Source: Desulfocucumis palustris
Lineage (GTDB): Bacteria; Bacillota; Desulfotomaculia; Desulfotomaculales; Desulfocucumaceae
Length of the DNA stretch: 48,519 bases
NCBI RefSeq assembly: GCF_002933875.1
Contig: NZ_BFAV01000112.1
Location: 1-48,519, forward strand
Reading direction: 5' to 3'
How positions within the stretch are numbered: position 1 is the first letter of the stretch; each line of letters begins with the position of its first letter. The translations under genes and the position numbers were made by a program. Positions 8,550-17,382 of this stretch are shown piece by piece. The notes below the pieces were generated by a model. That model worked only from the letters and a program-made list of their open reading frames with translations. It did no database searches and had not been told where the DNA came from.

Positions 8550-9850
8550 TACCCGTCCCTCTCTTTCCAATCCGACAGCCCGTCGAATAGAGGAATCTGA
8601 ATAAATTCATCTTTCCCCTTGCAATGAGGCAAGGCAGCCTCCGCCGGTTCCTGGTAATAGCCAACGGCGCTTGCGGCGCCGGGCAGCAGGTAACAGTAAC
8701 CTTTGGAGTCCGGCCCCCGCAAATAGCCTATTCTGCGCATCTGCCGGTAAATAAGATCAACCAACTGGCCCATGTTCATCTTCTGCATCTCCTGGCCCCA
8801 CTGTCCCCGGTGAGCCTCCGCCAGACCGACCAGATAATCCCTGAGATCACCCTCGGGCAAACGCACATCTCCTTCAGGCCCGGCCGACAGCCGCCCTGCC
8901 GCCAGCTCATCCCGGATTTTGCCTATCAACAGGAGGACCGGGTGAAAGTAGTACCGGATGTGCGGGGCAACATCATCCTCCTGCGCGGCATTGAGGCCCG
9001 CCCCCACCTCCAGCAGCAGGCCTGCTGCCCCCCGAGCGGTTGTGGTGCGCCAAACCCGGGCGAAGTCAAGCCCCATCTCGATCTGCCAGCCAAGAGAATT
9101 GTGCAGGTCATCGGCCACCTCCTGGGGACTCTCTGTTAGCGCAGTGAAAGCCTCGGGGTCATCACCCCGCCAGAGAACCGGGCCAATAAGCAAGGTCCGC
9201 CAGGCCCGCTGCAGGGGAGGGAGTTCATCTGCCACCAGAGGAAGAACAGGCTGCCCGGCATCGCTTTGGCTAATGGCTTTCATAGCCTCTTCACCCACCA
9301 TTACCAGCAAGCGGGGGGAATGGGAGGCCAGATCATAGAGGACTTCCGCATCAGGGTCGGTTCTGTTCTCAGCCCGCACCCAGTGATCCTCGTCCCCCGA
9401 ATAGGCGGTAAGAACACCGAGCCGCTGCAAGAGCCGAAGCGCCCGGACAAAAGACTCCCTGTGGGGGCGATTCTCCATGGTGAACCGCCCTTCTGAAATC
9501 TCCTGCACCTCCCGGGCCAGTTCCGATAGCGCAAACCAGTCCTGGGCGTTACTGGACCGCATGGATGCGAACCAGAGAACCCAGCATAAACAGGCATAAT
9601 CCAGTGGTTCCTTCAGCCCTTCCATCCCCCGGCCTGGCACTGCCCGCGCAGGAACACGCTCCAGCCGGTAGGAATCCTCCCATTGCGCCAGCCTCCAACC
9701 CGGGCGTTCCCGGAACCACTCCTTCAGCCAATGGTAATGGAGAAAAATCCGGCGATAAGCATCAGAACTGCTCCCCCGGGTTACCAGAACCCGGTCCAAC
9801 AAGTCGTGCAGCGCCATACGCCGCTCTTCATATTTGGCCTGAACACTCAA
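8549..9850 (-). CDS. jetB: JetB, Wadjet type II MukE-like subunit (DUF2398, TIGR02678)
   Basis: The 433-residue product fits the DUF2398/TIGR02678 family, the MukE/kite-like partner that bridges the kleisin JetA and the ATPase JetC. Visible features are a helical, Arg/Trp-rich N-terminal part (RRIFLHYHWLKEWF), the block LDYACLCWVLWFA and a winged-helix-like C-terminal section (GQLVDLIYRQMRRIGYL). No catalytic site is expected. The start is a TTG whose last bases overlap the TGA stop of jetA, with AAGGAAGG 8 bases upstream; its own stop overlaps the jetC ATG. Coupling on both sides suggests fixed stoichiometry. Assignment rests on family resemblance plus operon order. Confidence 0.9.
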   Translation of the reverse strand: MSVQAKYEERRMALHDLLDRVLVTRGSSSDAYRRIFLHYHWLKEWFRERPGWRLAQWEDSYRLERVPARAVPGRGMEGLKEPLDYACLCWVLWFASMRSSNAQDWFALSELAREVQEISEGRFTMENRPHRESFVRALRLLQRLGVLTAYSGDEDHWVRAENRTDPDAEVLYDLASHSPRLLVMVGEEAMKAISQSDAGQPVLPLVADELPPLQRAWRTLLIGPVLWRGDDPEAFTALTESPQEVADDLHNSLGWQIEMGLDFARVWRTTTARGAAGLLLEVGAGLNAAQEDDVAPHIRYYFHPVLLLIGKIRDELAAGRLSAGPEGDVRLPEGDLRDYLVGLAEAHRGQWGQEMQKMNMGQLVDLIYRQMRRIGYLRGPDSKGYCYLLPGAASAVGYYQEPAEAALPHCKGKDEFIQIPLFDGLSDWKERDG

Positions 9851-11340
9851 GGGTGAATCCTTCCTTTCTGCAACCTCAGGATAATGGGCTTGCGGTAGAG
9901 GAAACCGTCCGGGGCAGTGATGACCCCGGTGGGCAAAGGCACCGCCTCCAACACCACCCGCCAGTCGCGATACCCTACCGTGGCAGTACCGCTTCCGGCC
10001 TCGGCCCTCTTCACCAACTCAAGAACTTTCCGGCGCAAATCGGGGGTTGCCAGGTGCAGATAGCTGAGGTCCAGGATGCCGGAGGAGCCAAACAGCGCCT
10101 CAAGTTCCCGCAGCTTCCGCAGACGCTCTTCGGCTTGCTCTTGCATCTGGTTATACTCTTCCACGGACCGGTCCCGGGTGGCAGCCGGCCGAATCCTCTG
10201 GCGCTGCCCTCGCCGGACAGACTGCAGGGGCACCTCGGCGGGTTTTGTCTCCCAAGCCTGCTGGTCGGAAGGAGGAGGAGCCTGTCCTTTAAAATGGAGC
10301 GGTAAAGTGGCGCCGAAGGCTACTTGGGCCAGCCATTCGGCTTGTTCCAGATTTTCGGGAGGAATATCGGCAAAGGTACGGGCCATTCGCAGCAACTGCT
10401 GTTCATGAATGGAGCCGCCCCTCTGCTGAAGGCTGAGTCGCTTTACGTGATTGGAAATCTCTACGATAAAACCCCTGGCCTGGCCGATCAGAACATCCAC
10501 ATCACTTCGCTGTGCTGATCGTGTATGCCGGGCGAAATAACGAATTAGAGTGTTTACCTGTTCCCGGTAGCGTTTGACCGCCACCTCATAATCATCAACC
10601 AGGGCGTCAGCCGCAAGCTCGCGCCGGGACTGGGCGGCGCAACAGTCAGCCAGGACATCCTTCTCCCGTTCCAGGTTCAGGAGCAAGTAGCGAGCATGAT
10701 CCCGCTGTTCGAAAAGACGGCTGATATAATCAGTCAGGTAGTCCCGTATCCGGTTTTTGTATTCCTCGTATCGCTCCATATCCACAGTCTTGGGCTGGTT
10801 CTGGGTTAGTCCGAGCATGTATCTGTCTGCGCTGCGGGCAAAGGTGTCAAAGGAGCGGAATACGGATTGCCAGAGTTTGTACACCCTGGCCCGATCCTTA
10901 CCGGATGCCGGAAGGGAGAAGGCGGACATCACCTGCGCCAAATCCTCCAGGCTCAGGATCATATCATCCAGCGCGGATGGGTTAAGCTTAGCAGCCCGCT
11001 CCTGCTCCTCGGACAGCCGGGCCTCCTCCAGGAGGAGAGCAATTCGCTCGATCTGGTAAGTCTTTGGCCGCCGGCGGACATCGGAGATGTCTTTGGGCCG
11101 AGACCGGATGGGAAGCACCCGGATAGCTCCCCACTGTTGCAGTTGGTCCAGGTGGTACTGGCATTTCTCTTCCGTATACTCCAAAAACCGCATTTTTACA
11201 TATTGCCAGACATCGATAGATTCCACAAAATGATTATGCGTACGGTGCTGCAACAGGAAATACCGCATAATGGCGCGATACTCATCGGCCTCTTCGGTAA
11301 GATACTTGGCAGCCGTTATTTTTCTAAATACGTCGATCAT
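9847..11340 (-). CDS. jetA: JetA, Wadjet type II kleisin-like subunit (DUF2397, TIGR02677)
   Basis: First gene of the Wadjet operon, 497 residues from the ATG at 11340, which has GGAGAGG at good spacing; a TTG 15 bases upstream is in frame but less likely. The N-terminal region (FRKITAAKYLTEEADEYRAI, then EEKCQYHLDQLQQWGAI) looks like a winged helix, followed by a helical middle and a C-terminal GYRDWRVVLEAVPLPTG segment, as in DUF2397 proteins. The family is MukF-like and clamps the JetC heads. Order jetA-jetB-jetC-jetD with DUF2397, DUF2398, SMC and DUF2399 identifies type II rather than type I Wadjet. All four genes are GC-richer than the flanks. Confidence 0.92.
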   Translation of the reverse strand: MIDVFRKITAAKYLTEEADEYRAIMRYFLLQHRTHNHFVESIDVWQYVKMRFLEYTEEKCQYHLDQLQQWGAIRVLPIRSRPKDISDVRRRPKTYQIERIALLLEEARLSEEQERAAKLNPSALDDMILSLEDLAQVMSAFSLPASGKDRARVYKLWQSVFRSFDTFARSADRYMLGLTQNQPKTVDMERYEEYKNRIRDYLTDYISRLFEQRDHARYLLLNLEREKDVLADCCAAQSRRELAADALVDDYEVAVKRYREQVNTLIRYFARHTRSAQRSDVDVLIGQARGFIVEISNHVKRLSLQQRGGSIHEQQLLRMARTFADIPPENLEQAEWLAQVAFGATLPLHFKGQAPPPSDQQAWETKPAEVPLQSVRRGQRQRIRPAATRDRSVEEYNQMQEQAEERLRKLRELEALFGSSGILDLSYLHLATPDLRRKVLELVKRAEAGSGTATVGYRDWRVVLEAVPLPTGVITAPDGFLYRKPIILRLQKGRIHP

Positions 11341-11852
11341 GCGGTCCCTCTCCAAATTGGTTTTTTATGTCGTTAAATTTTTCAGTATAATAATTACCCT
11401 TCGCCGCAACTTCTAAACGAAAGCATCCGGCTCGGGTGTTGGCTGGCTTCCCGGAACAATTTTATACTTACTTTCTATCATATACTGTAGTATTTTATCG
11501 ATCAATGTTTGATAATCCCCAGACATCCTTAATTGCGGCTGTACAGCGGCTATCGCGGCACAGCCCTCCAAAAACATAAAAGACCACGGAGATACCGTCC
11601 TTTAAATGGTGTCCCCGTGGCATAGGCTGTTGTTTTTAAAAAACCTTAGCTGTCCATTAATAGCATCTGCCAAGATAATTAATAAGCGCTTGCCCTCATC
11701 GTCAATAGTCCACTTCGTCAAACCGGGAGCAAAAACCGGTAATTATTGAGCTATTATGGCTTTTTCTATTGCTTGCTGACACACAAACAGGGACCACAGA
11801 TATCCCGAATTTATTTACATGCCGGCAGCAGGCATCCCCCTGACATCCCGGC
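11341..11852. other. Wadjet upstream / Lhr downstream intergenic region
   Basis: About 510 bp between two minus-strand genes. It should carry the jetA promoter at its left edge and the lhr terminator at its right. The clearest structure is a hairpin at 11584-11620 (CCACGG-GATACC paired with GGTGTC-CCGTGG, one mismatch and one wobble), followed by GTTTTTAAAA; its right arm contains GTCCCCGTGGCAT, related to the dispersed GTCCCCATG repeat. No gene-like ORF is seen. Confidence 0.55.
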
Positions 11853-14800
11853 CTAATATTGCCGCATCAATTTCAGACTTTTATAGTCGGCGGTGAAACC
11901 AACACTTTGTAAAGCTTTTTTGTAGGGGCTTTCCAGGGCGGGCAGGACGTTAACGGACTCCACCACTATTCTTTTTAAGGGATTAAACTCACGGGTCAGG
12001 AGGACTTTGCAAAAAGCAAAATACGAGGGTAAAGCCGGGTCGTCGGGTTCGGCTTTGATTAAAAGCTCTTTGCCGTTTCGTTTGGCCGTCACTTTCAGCC
12101 GGGTGCCATGGAACACCACAAAATTGGCCGGCAAGCGGGCGGGAAGGTCCTCGTCCATGCCGGGAAGTTTCAGCCCGCAGGGCGATGCGGGGTCAGCCGC
12201 GTTCAGCCAGTAAATACTATCCTCGTTCAATCCTTTCTGCAAGAAAAGATACGCCTCCCGGGAAGCAAACTGCAAGCCGGTGATTTGTTCAAAAAAATGC
12301 CCGGCATAAATCTCCCCGGAAAACTCCATGAGACGCAGTGCGGAAAAAATTCGCCGCCACTGCATCCCGGGCAGTTCCTGCTGGACCAGTTCCCGGAAAA
12401 GCACGCCATAGCGGGAAAGAAGCTGGCGGATTCTCTCCTTGACCAATTCCTCCCGCTCCACGGGATCCCGCTCTTCGTTTTCCGGCAGGGCATACCAGCT
12501 GCCGTGCAGGGGACGCGAAGCGGACCAGCGGCTGAATCCCGCCCGGCGGCCAAAACCACCCTTGCCTTCCGCCTGGAGGGGGGCAAATTTGGTCAGGATG
12601 CCCCTGCGCAGCGCGGCAAAGCTGTCGTTGGTGATGCTTCCCCGCCAGACATGCTCCCATAATCTTGCTGTTAAAACATCGCTTGACAAACCCGTATGCC
12701 GGCCCAGGGCAAAGAAATCGTATTTGCCCCGGGGATCCGGAAAAAGCGCCCGGGCCCGCGCCTCCTCTTCTTCCCCCTGATAATCTTCACCGGGAGGAAA
12801 CAGCTCCAAATCCTCACGAAAGCAAAAGCCAATCCTCTTGTTGCCCCGGCCGAACCATATCAGATCACTGGTTTGCAGGAGGCTATCCAGCCAGGCGGTA
12901 TAATAGGGCTCCATGCGGGCGGGCAGGATGGCTTCCTCCCAGAGCTGGGCCTGGCTGATAAAGCCAAACAATTGCTCCAGGCGCCCCTGTAAATCCTCCA
13001 GGGTGCTCCCTTTTTCCACAACCCCCTGGCAGTACGCCAGAAACAGGGGCAGCGCCGTCGCCGGCAAAGGCCTGAACTCCGGCCGGCGGGCACGCCTGGA
13101 CATCATAAACAGGCGCTCCAGATTTTCGCGGTCACATACCTCTTCTTCGACGGCTCCCCGGGTAAGCACATCCGCCACGATATATTCCTCTTCCAGCAAG
13201 GTGGCAAATACCTCTGCGCAAACCTCAGCCGGCAGTCCAAGGCTGCGGCTCACAAACTCCCGGGACACGGGACCGTAGTAGGACAACCACTGGCTCACCA
13301 GGAGGGCCGTATCGCTTCCGGATTCCTCCGGCTCCCGGGCAGCCTCCTGTTCAAAAAGGGCGGCGGCTCTTTTCAGACCCTGGGACAGTTGGCCGGCTGC
13401 CTGGGGGAGCAAGGGGAGCAGGGTAAGGCCGGAAAAGCCGATACCCAAACCTGCGGCGATCCTCGGCAATATTTCCAGGGCGCACAGGCCCGGCTGTTCC
13501 GTCCCCGGCAGGTGCAGCCAGGCCGCCTTTCCTCCCAGGTTGCTCTTAATCTCTTCCAGGGTTAAATTGTGGCCGTCCGACCGGTGATCCCGTTCCATGG
13601 CGGCAAAGAGGGAAGCCGCCTCATCAGCGGGAATAAAAAGGCGTTCCTTGATCCAGAGCAATAGCTCCTCCCCGTCGGCGGGCGCATACCCCGGAGCGGT
13701 CCGCTTGAGCTTGCCGTCCAATTCCCGGACCAGGGCCTCAGGGATTTCCGGCCGTAAATGAGGTGAATACACCAGCTCTTTCAATAACTCCCGGCTCAAT
13801 CCGGACTGCTTATCGGATAAGGGAGTGTCGTCTTCATACATGTATTTGTTGGTCTGGCGCCAGATCACGTCGGAAGCGAAAGGAGACGGCTGGTGGGTAA
13901 TGGCTTCGCTTATACTGATCCGGCCGTCCTTTATTTCTTCCAGCAGCTGTTTGACCGCTTCCAGGTCGAATTCATCCTTAAGACAGGTGCGCCAGGTCTC
14001 AAGCATGATGGGAAAATCGGCGCACGGGGCCACCGCCGACATCAATTTTTTGGCCCTCAGGCGGTTCAGCCACAAGGGCATGCGTTTTTTGAAGCCGGCT
14101 TTTGGCAACAGCAAGGCGCGCCCCGCGTTTTCCCGGAATTTCGCTCCGAAAAAGCCTGAACTCTCCAATTTAGCCCGCAAAAGATTCTCCAGGTTTTGGG
14201 GTGAAACCAGGGAAAACAGCTCTCCCGGCGCAAAGCTGTGGGGCAGCATTAAAAGTATGCTGTTGTTGCCCACATACATCTCCAGGGGATAGCCGAACCT
14301 TCTCTCCCAGGCGGCGGCCAGGGCCATGGCAAAGGGACGGTTGACTTTGCCGCCCCAAAGTGCATGTATAATAACCTGTTTGCTGTCCGCCGAATTCAGG
14401 GGATCGGAAAAATGCTCCAATAAAATATGATGACGGTGGGGCAAGGGCTGGCCGGTCGCTTCCTTTTGCCGTTTGAGAAATTCATAGAGCCGTTCCGCCG
14501 CATATGCGGACCAGCCATGTCCGGCCAGCTGATAAGCGAGGGCTTCCGTTTCCAGGTCTTTATCCGCCTCTTCCAAGAAGAGACCTATTTTTTCCGAATA
14601 AAAGAAATCCCGGTTTTGCTCTTCCGCCCGCCAGAAGGGTATTATGTTAATTGTCCGGTCACCGGGAACCACTTCCACGTCATTGTGTGTAACGCGCATA
14701 ATCCGCCAGACCTGGGTGCCCAGCATGAAGGTTTCGCCCAGGCTCCGCTCCCAGACGAACTCCTCATCCAGCTCGCCAATCTTGGCCCTGGTATCCATCA

Positions 14801-16349
14801 GTCGCAGATCGTAGCAGCCCCTGTCGGGGATGGTGCCGCCCCCCTGGTAAACCAGGCGTTCCACCCTGTCACGGGCTTTCACCGTATTGTCCAGCTTGTC
14901 CCAAATGACCCGGGGGTTAAGCTCCCGCAGGCGGGTATCCGCATAGCGGCCAGCCAGCATTTCCAGCAGCAGGTCATAACTCTTCCTGGACAGGCCGCGG
15001 TAGGGATAACTTGTCCTTAGAAAGGCGTAAAGCTCATCCACGTTCCAGGTCTCAACAGCGGTCATGGATAAAAGTACCTGCGCCAGCACATCCAAAGGCG
15101 CCTCAATGGGGGCGATGGGTTCAATCCCCTCTTCGGACAGGTTTAAGGAGGCCACCGCGGCTTCCACAAAATCGCGCCCGTGAACGGGATATAGAATTCC
15201 CCGGCTCACCTGTCCCACCCCGTGGCCGGCCCGGCCGATCCTCTGGATGGCGGCAGTCATTGAGGGCGGGGTTTGCACCAGTATCACGGCGTCCAGTTCG
15301 CCGATATCTATTCCCAGCTCCAGGGAATTGGTGGCCACAATTCCTTTCAGTTCGCCCGCCTTAAGCTTTTCTTCCACCGCCAGCCTTAATTCCCGGGCCA
15401 GTGAGCCATGGTGGGAATAAACCAGGGACTCACCCGCCAAATCATTTATATAGCGGGTCAGTTTCTCAACCGTCCGGCGGCTGTTGCAAAAAACCAGGGT
15501 GGCGGTATTTTCCCGGATCACCCTGGTCAGGGCGGCGGCCAGGGCCTGCCAGACGGCGTCCGGCTCCGTCTCCTCCTCCCCGCCATTGTCCCGCTCAATA
15601 GCTTCAACGGTCAGATTGTAGTGTTTTTTAACGGCCGACTTCAATATAACCACCGGCCTCTTCAGATAGCGGTAATCTTCTCCGGCCTGGACCGCCTCAA
15701 AGCCGCCCACAAATTCCGCCACCGTTTCCCGGGGCCGGACCGTGGCGGACAAGGCTATCCTCTGGAATTCCCCCGCCAGGGGAACAAGCCGGTCCACCGC
15801 CGTAATCAGATGGGTGCCCCGCTTGCTGTCCAGTATGGCATGGATTTCGTCCAGAATAACCGTTTCCACCCCGCTTAAAATGGCCCGGCTGTTTTTGGAG
15901 CCAAGCAGCAGATTGAGGCTCTCGGGGGTGGTGATCAGTATTTCGGGAGGTCTGCGCAGCATCTGCCGGCGTTCATTTTGCGGGGTGTCCCCGCTGCGGG
16001 TGAGCACCCGGACAGGGGGAAATCTCTCGCCGGCCTCTTCAAAATACTCCCGCAGTTCCCGGAGAGGCTTTAAAAGGTTGCGCCGCACGTCGTTATTAAG
16101 GGCCTTCAGGGGCGAAACATACAGAACCCGCACCCGCCCCCCCAGCCACTCCCCGGTTATCAGCTTTTGAAGCGCCCAGAGAAAAGCGGTCAGGGTTTTG
16201 CCGCTGCCGGTGGGAGCGGTGATCAGAACATGCTCGCCCTTGGCCACCCGGGGCCAGGCCTGAACCTGTATATCGGTGGGCAGGCCCACCTTTTCGGCAA
16301 ACCATTTGCGGATAAGCGGATGAAACAGCTCCAAAACCGGGCTATACAT
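11853..16349 (-). CDS. lhr: Lhr-family DEAD/DEAH ATP-dependent helicase
   Basis: A 1498-residue superfamily 2 helicase. Motifs in order: Walker A APTGSGKT at residues 45-52, VLYVSPLKALNND (Ia), TTPESLN (Ib), VILDEIHAIL (DEIH box), ALSATVRP (III), ATNSLELGIDIG (V) and QRIGRAGHG (VI), followed by the long winged-helix and Lhr-specific C-terminal region. Length matches large Lhr proteins (about 1500 residues), which unwind RNA:DNA or DNA duplexes 3'-5' in DNA repair. I set the start at the ATG at 16349, preceded by AAAGGTGAGG; the frame stays open upstream to 16562 only because it runs through dispersed repeats. It lies 0.5 kb upstream of Wadjet on the same strand but is probably a separate unit. 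Confidence 0.95.
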   Translation of the reverse strand: MYSPVLELFHPLIRKWFAEKVGLPTDIQVQAWPRVAKGEHVLITAPTGSGKTLTAFLWALQKLITGEWLGGRVRVLYVSPLKALNNDVRRNLLKPLRELREYFEEAGERFPPVRVLTRSGDTPQNERRQMLRRPPEILITTPESLNLLLGSKNSRAILSGVETVILDEIHAILDSKRGTHLITAVDRLVPLAGEFQRIALSATVRPRETVAEFVGGFEAVQAGEDYRYLKRPVVILKSAVKKHYNLTVEAIERDNGGEEETEPDAVWQALAAALTRVIRENTATLVFCNSRRTVEKLTRYINDLAGESLVYSHHGSLARELRLAVEEKLKAGELKGIVATNSLELGIDIGELDAVILVQTPPSMTAAIQRIGRAGHGVGQVSRGILYPVHGRDFVEAAVASLNLSEEGIEPIAPIEAPLDVLAQVLLSMTAVETWNVDELYAFLRTSYPYRGLSRKSYDLLLEMLAGRYADTRLRELNPRVIWDKLDNTVKARDRVERLVYQGGGTIPDRGCYDLRLMDTRAKIGELDEEFVWERSLGETFMLGTQVWRIMRVTHNDVEVVPGDRTINIIPFWRAEEQNRDFFYSEKIGLFLEEADKDLETEALAYQLAGHGWSAYAAERLYEFLKRQKEATGQPLPHRHHILLEHFSDPLNSADSKQVIIHALWGGKVNRPFAMALAAAWERRFGYPLEMYVGNNSILLMLPHSFAPGELFSLVSPQNLENLLRAKLESSGFFGAKFRENAGRALLLPKAGFKKRMPLWLNRLRAKKLMSAVAPCADFPIMLETWRTCLKDEFDLEAVKQLLEEIKDGRISISEAITHQPSPFASDVIWRQTNKYMYEDDTPLSDKQSGLSRELLKELVYSPHLRPEIPEALVRELDGKLKRTAPGYAPADGEELLLWIKERLFIPADEAASLFAAMERDHRSDGHNLTLEEIKSNLGGKAAWLHLPGTEQPGLCALEILPRIAAGLGIGFSGLTLLPLLPQAAGQLSQGLKRAAALFEQEAAREPEESGSDTALLVSQWLSYYGPVSREFVSRSLGLPAEVCAEVFATLLEEEYIVADVLTRGAVEEEVCDRENLERLFMMSRRARRPEFRPLPATALPLFLAYCQGVVEKGSTLEDLQGRLEQLFGFISQAQLWEEAILPARMEPYYTAWLDSLLQTSDLIWFGRGNKRIGFCFREDLELFPPGEDYQGEEEEARARALFPDPRGKYDFFALGRHTGLSSDVLTARLWEHVWRGSITNDSFAALRRGILTKFAPLQAEGKGGFGRRAGFSRWSASRPLHGSWYALPENEERDPVEREELVKERIRQLLSRYGVLFRELVQQELPGMQWRRIFSALRLMEFSGEIYAGHFFEQITGLQFASREAYLFLQKGLNEDSIYWLNAADPASPCGLKLPGMDEDLPARLPANFVVFHGTRLKVTAKRNGKELLIKAEPDDPALPSYFAFCKVLLTREFNPLKRIVVESVNVLPALESPYKKALQSVGFTADYKSLKLMRQY

Positions 16350-16377
16350 TACCTCACCTTTCTTCCTGCCGGCATGG

Positions 16378-16482
16378 GGGTGGTGGCATGGGGACGTTTC
16401 GTCTGGCTTGTTAGATGCACTCAGGTGACATGGAAACACTTCGTTTGGCTGGCGGGGGTGGCATGGGGACGCTTCGTTCTTA
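16378..16482. repeat. Three clustered GGCATGGGGACG-type repeats
   Basis: Three related units lie in a row immediately upstream of lhr: GTGGCATGGGGACGTTTCGT, then a diverged GTGACATGGAAACACTTCGT, then GTGGCATGGGGACGCTTCGT. Spacing is about 40 and 35 bases, with TTGGCTGG-like sequence between units. The same unit occurs at 17287, 43682, 43733 (inverted) and 44943, and its complement matches the 16-bp array at the window start. Confidence 0.85.
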
Positions 16483-16489
16483 TGATTGA

Positions 16490-16540
16490 CAAAAAAATTT
16501 GGCTGAATTCTCCTGATTTGAGGATTCCAGCCTTCTTTAT
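16490..16540. repeat. Hairpin repeat, copy A
   Basis: AAAAAAATTTGGCTG is followed by a short loop region and a closing CCAGCC, then CTTCTTTAT. A near-identical element lies at 31562-31612, where it sits directly after an XRE gene. Here no plus-strand gene precedes it, so it appears to be a dispersed terminator-like hairpin rather than part of a transcription unit. Confidence 0.6.
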
Positions 16541-16589
16541 CCAAATATATTAAAGGCGCCAAGCGGACGCCGGCTGTGGGACTCTTTTT

Positions 16590-16892
16590 TTACAGTAAAA
16601 ACTCATATTGCCTGCGCCCGTATAGGATGCGGCGAATTTCCACCCAGTTGCCATTCACCACATAAAACACCAGATATTTGTGCACTATCAGTACGCGATA
16701 GCTCTTTACCCTCAACACCGGGCTTTTTAACAGAGGGCACCGCTCAGGCATTTGTGATAGCGAGCCGATACCTTCCACAATTTCGTCGTACAGTTTGAGC
16801 GCTGCCTCCGGCGAAAGCCCGTTGACATAATCGACAATATCCTGCAAATCCAGCTTCGCCGAGGGAAAAATCAGCAGCTTATAGTTTTCCAT
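16590..16892 (-). CDS. RelE/ParE-family toxin
   Basis: About 100 residues with the RelE/ParE fold pattern: an N-terminal strand (YKLLIFPSAKLDLQDIVDYV), paired helices with the ALKLYDEIVEGIGSLSQMPERCPLL segment, then the strands SYRVLIVHKYLVFYVVNGN and VEIRRILYGRRQY. The family either poisons gyrase (ParE) or cuts mRNA on ribosomes (RelE); the IRRILYGRRQY ending fits ParE-type toxins slightly better. The preferred ATG at 16892 has GAGGG upstream and overlaps the antitoxin gene by 14 bases; a GTG at 16898 is the alternative. It forms a two-gene operon with the Phd-like antitoxin. Confidence 0.88.
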   Translation of the reverse strand: MENYKLLIFPSAKLDLQDIVDYVNGLSPEAALKLYDEIVEGIGSLSQMPERCPLLKSPVLRVKSYRVLIVHKYLVFYVVNGNWVEIRRILYGRRQYEFLL

Positions 16893-17151
16893 GAACACTT
16901 GCCCTCAGCTTCTTCGCGACCTCAAAGAAATCCTCACCAGCCGCGCCATTGGCAATCTCGGCCTCTGCTTCAGACAACTTCCCATAGAGCTCAATGAGTG
17001 CTTGCTGCTTCTCGTATGCTTCTATACTCATTACCACCATGTCACCTACACCGTTTTTTGTAATAAAAACCGGCTCACGCTCCCTGTGGCAAAACTCTGA
17101 GATTTCATTGGCATTATTTCGTAAATCCGAAATTGGCCGGATATTCGGCAC
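16879..17151 (-). CDS. Phd/YefM-family antitoxin
   Basis: A 90-residue antitoxin starting at GTG with GGGGAGGG six bases upstream. The N-terminal DNA-binding fold is recognisable from IRPISDLRNNANEISEFCHR, EPVFITKNGVGDMVVMSIEAYEK; the C-terminal part is the flexible toxin-neutralising helix. The antitoxin dimer normally represses its own promoter. The gene overlaps the downstream toxin gene. A decayed copy of this gene, about 85 percent alike by eye, lies at 42437-42615, with no toxin beside it. Confidence 0.9.
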   Translation of the reverse strand: MPNIRPISDLRNNANEISEFCHREREPVFITKNGVGDMVVMSIEAYEKQQALIELYGKLSEAEAEIANGAAGEDFFEVAKKLRASVHGKL

Positions 17152-17284
17152 GATAAGCCCTCCCCAGCTCTCAATATTTATGCGCTAAATATAGCATAAT
17201 TTTGAGAGGCAATCAAATACTAAAGGCTTCTCCGCCCGCATCCCTTTGCCCAAAATTACTGAATGTTTCTTTACACACCGGGAT

Positions 17285-17312
17285 CTGGCATGGGGACGTT
17301 TCGCTTGGCTTG
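17285..17312. repeat. GGCATGGGGACG-type dispersed repeat, single unit
   Basis: A single unit, TGGCATGGGGACGTTTCGCT, followed by TGGCTTGTCC, sits between the toxin-antitoxin promoter region and the MFS terminator. It is very close to the first unit upstream of lhr. Confidence 0.85.
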
Positions 17313-17339
17313 TCCGTGCCATACAGGATGTAAAATAAA

Positions 17340-17369
17340 ACCGGCCTGACTAATATTAGTTAGGCCGGT
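17340..17369 (-). terminator. Rho-independent terminator of the MFS gene
   Basis: A 14-bp-arm inverted repeat (ACCGGCCT-ACTAAT paired with ATTAGT-AGGCCGGT, one mismatch) is followed on the minus strand by TTTTATTTT, 14 bases after the transporter stop codon. Confidence 0.9.
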
Positions 17370-17382
17370 GGAGTGATATCTT

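Noticed and set aside
11853..16349. Lhr as a fifth component of the Wadjet operon
   Set aside because: A 510-bp gap with a hairpin separates the genes, and Lhr is not a known Wadjet component.
16350..16562. N-terminal extension of the Lhr reading frame
   Set aside because: The extra 71 codons run through the dispersed GGCATGGGGACG repeats and give a Pro/His/Cys-rich sequence unlike any Lhr; the ATG at 16349 has a strong ribosome site.
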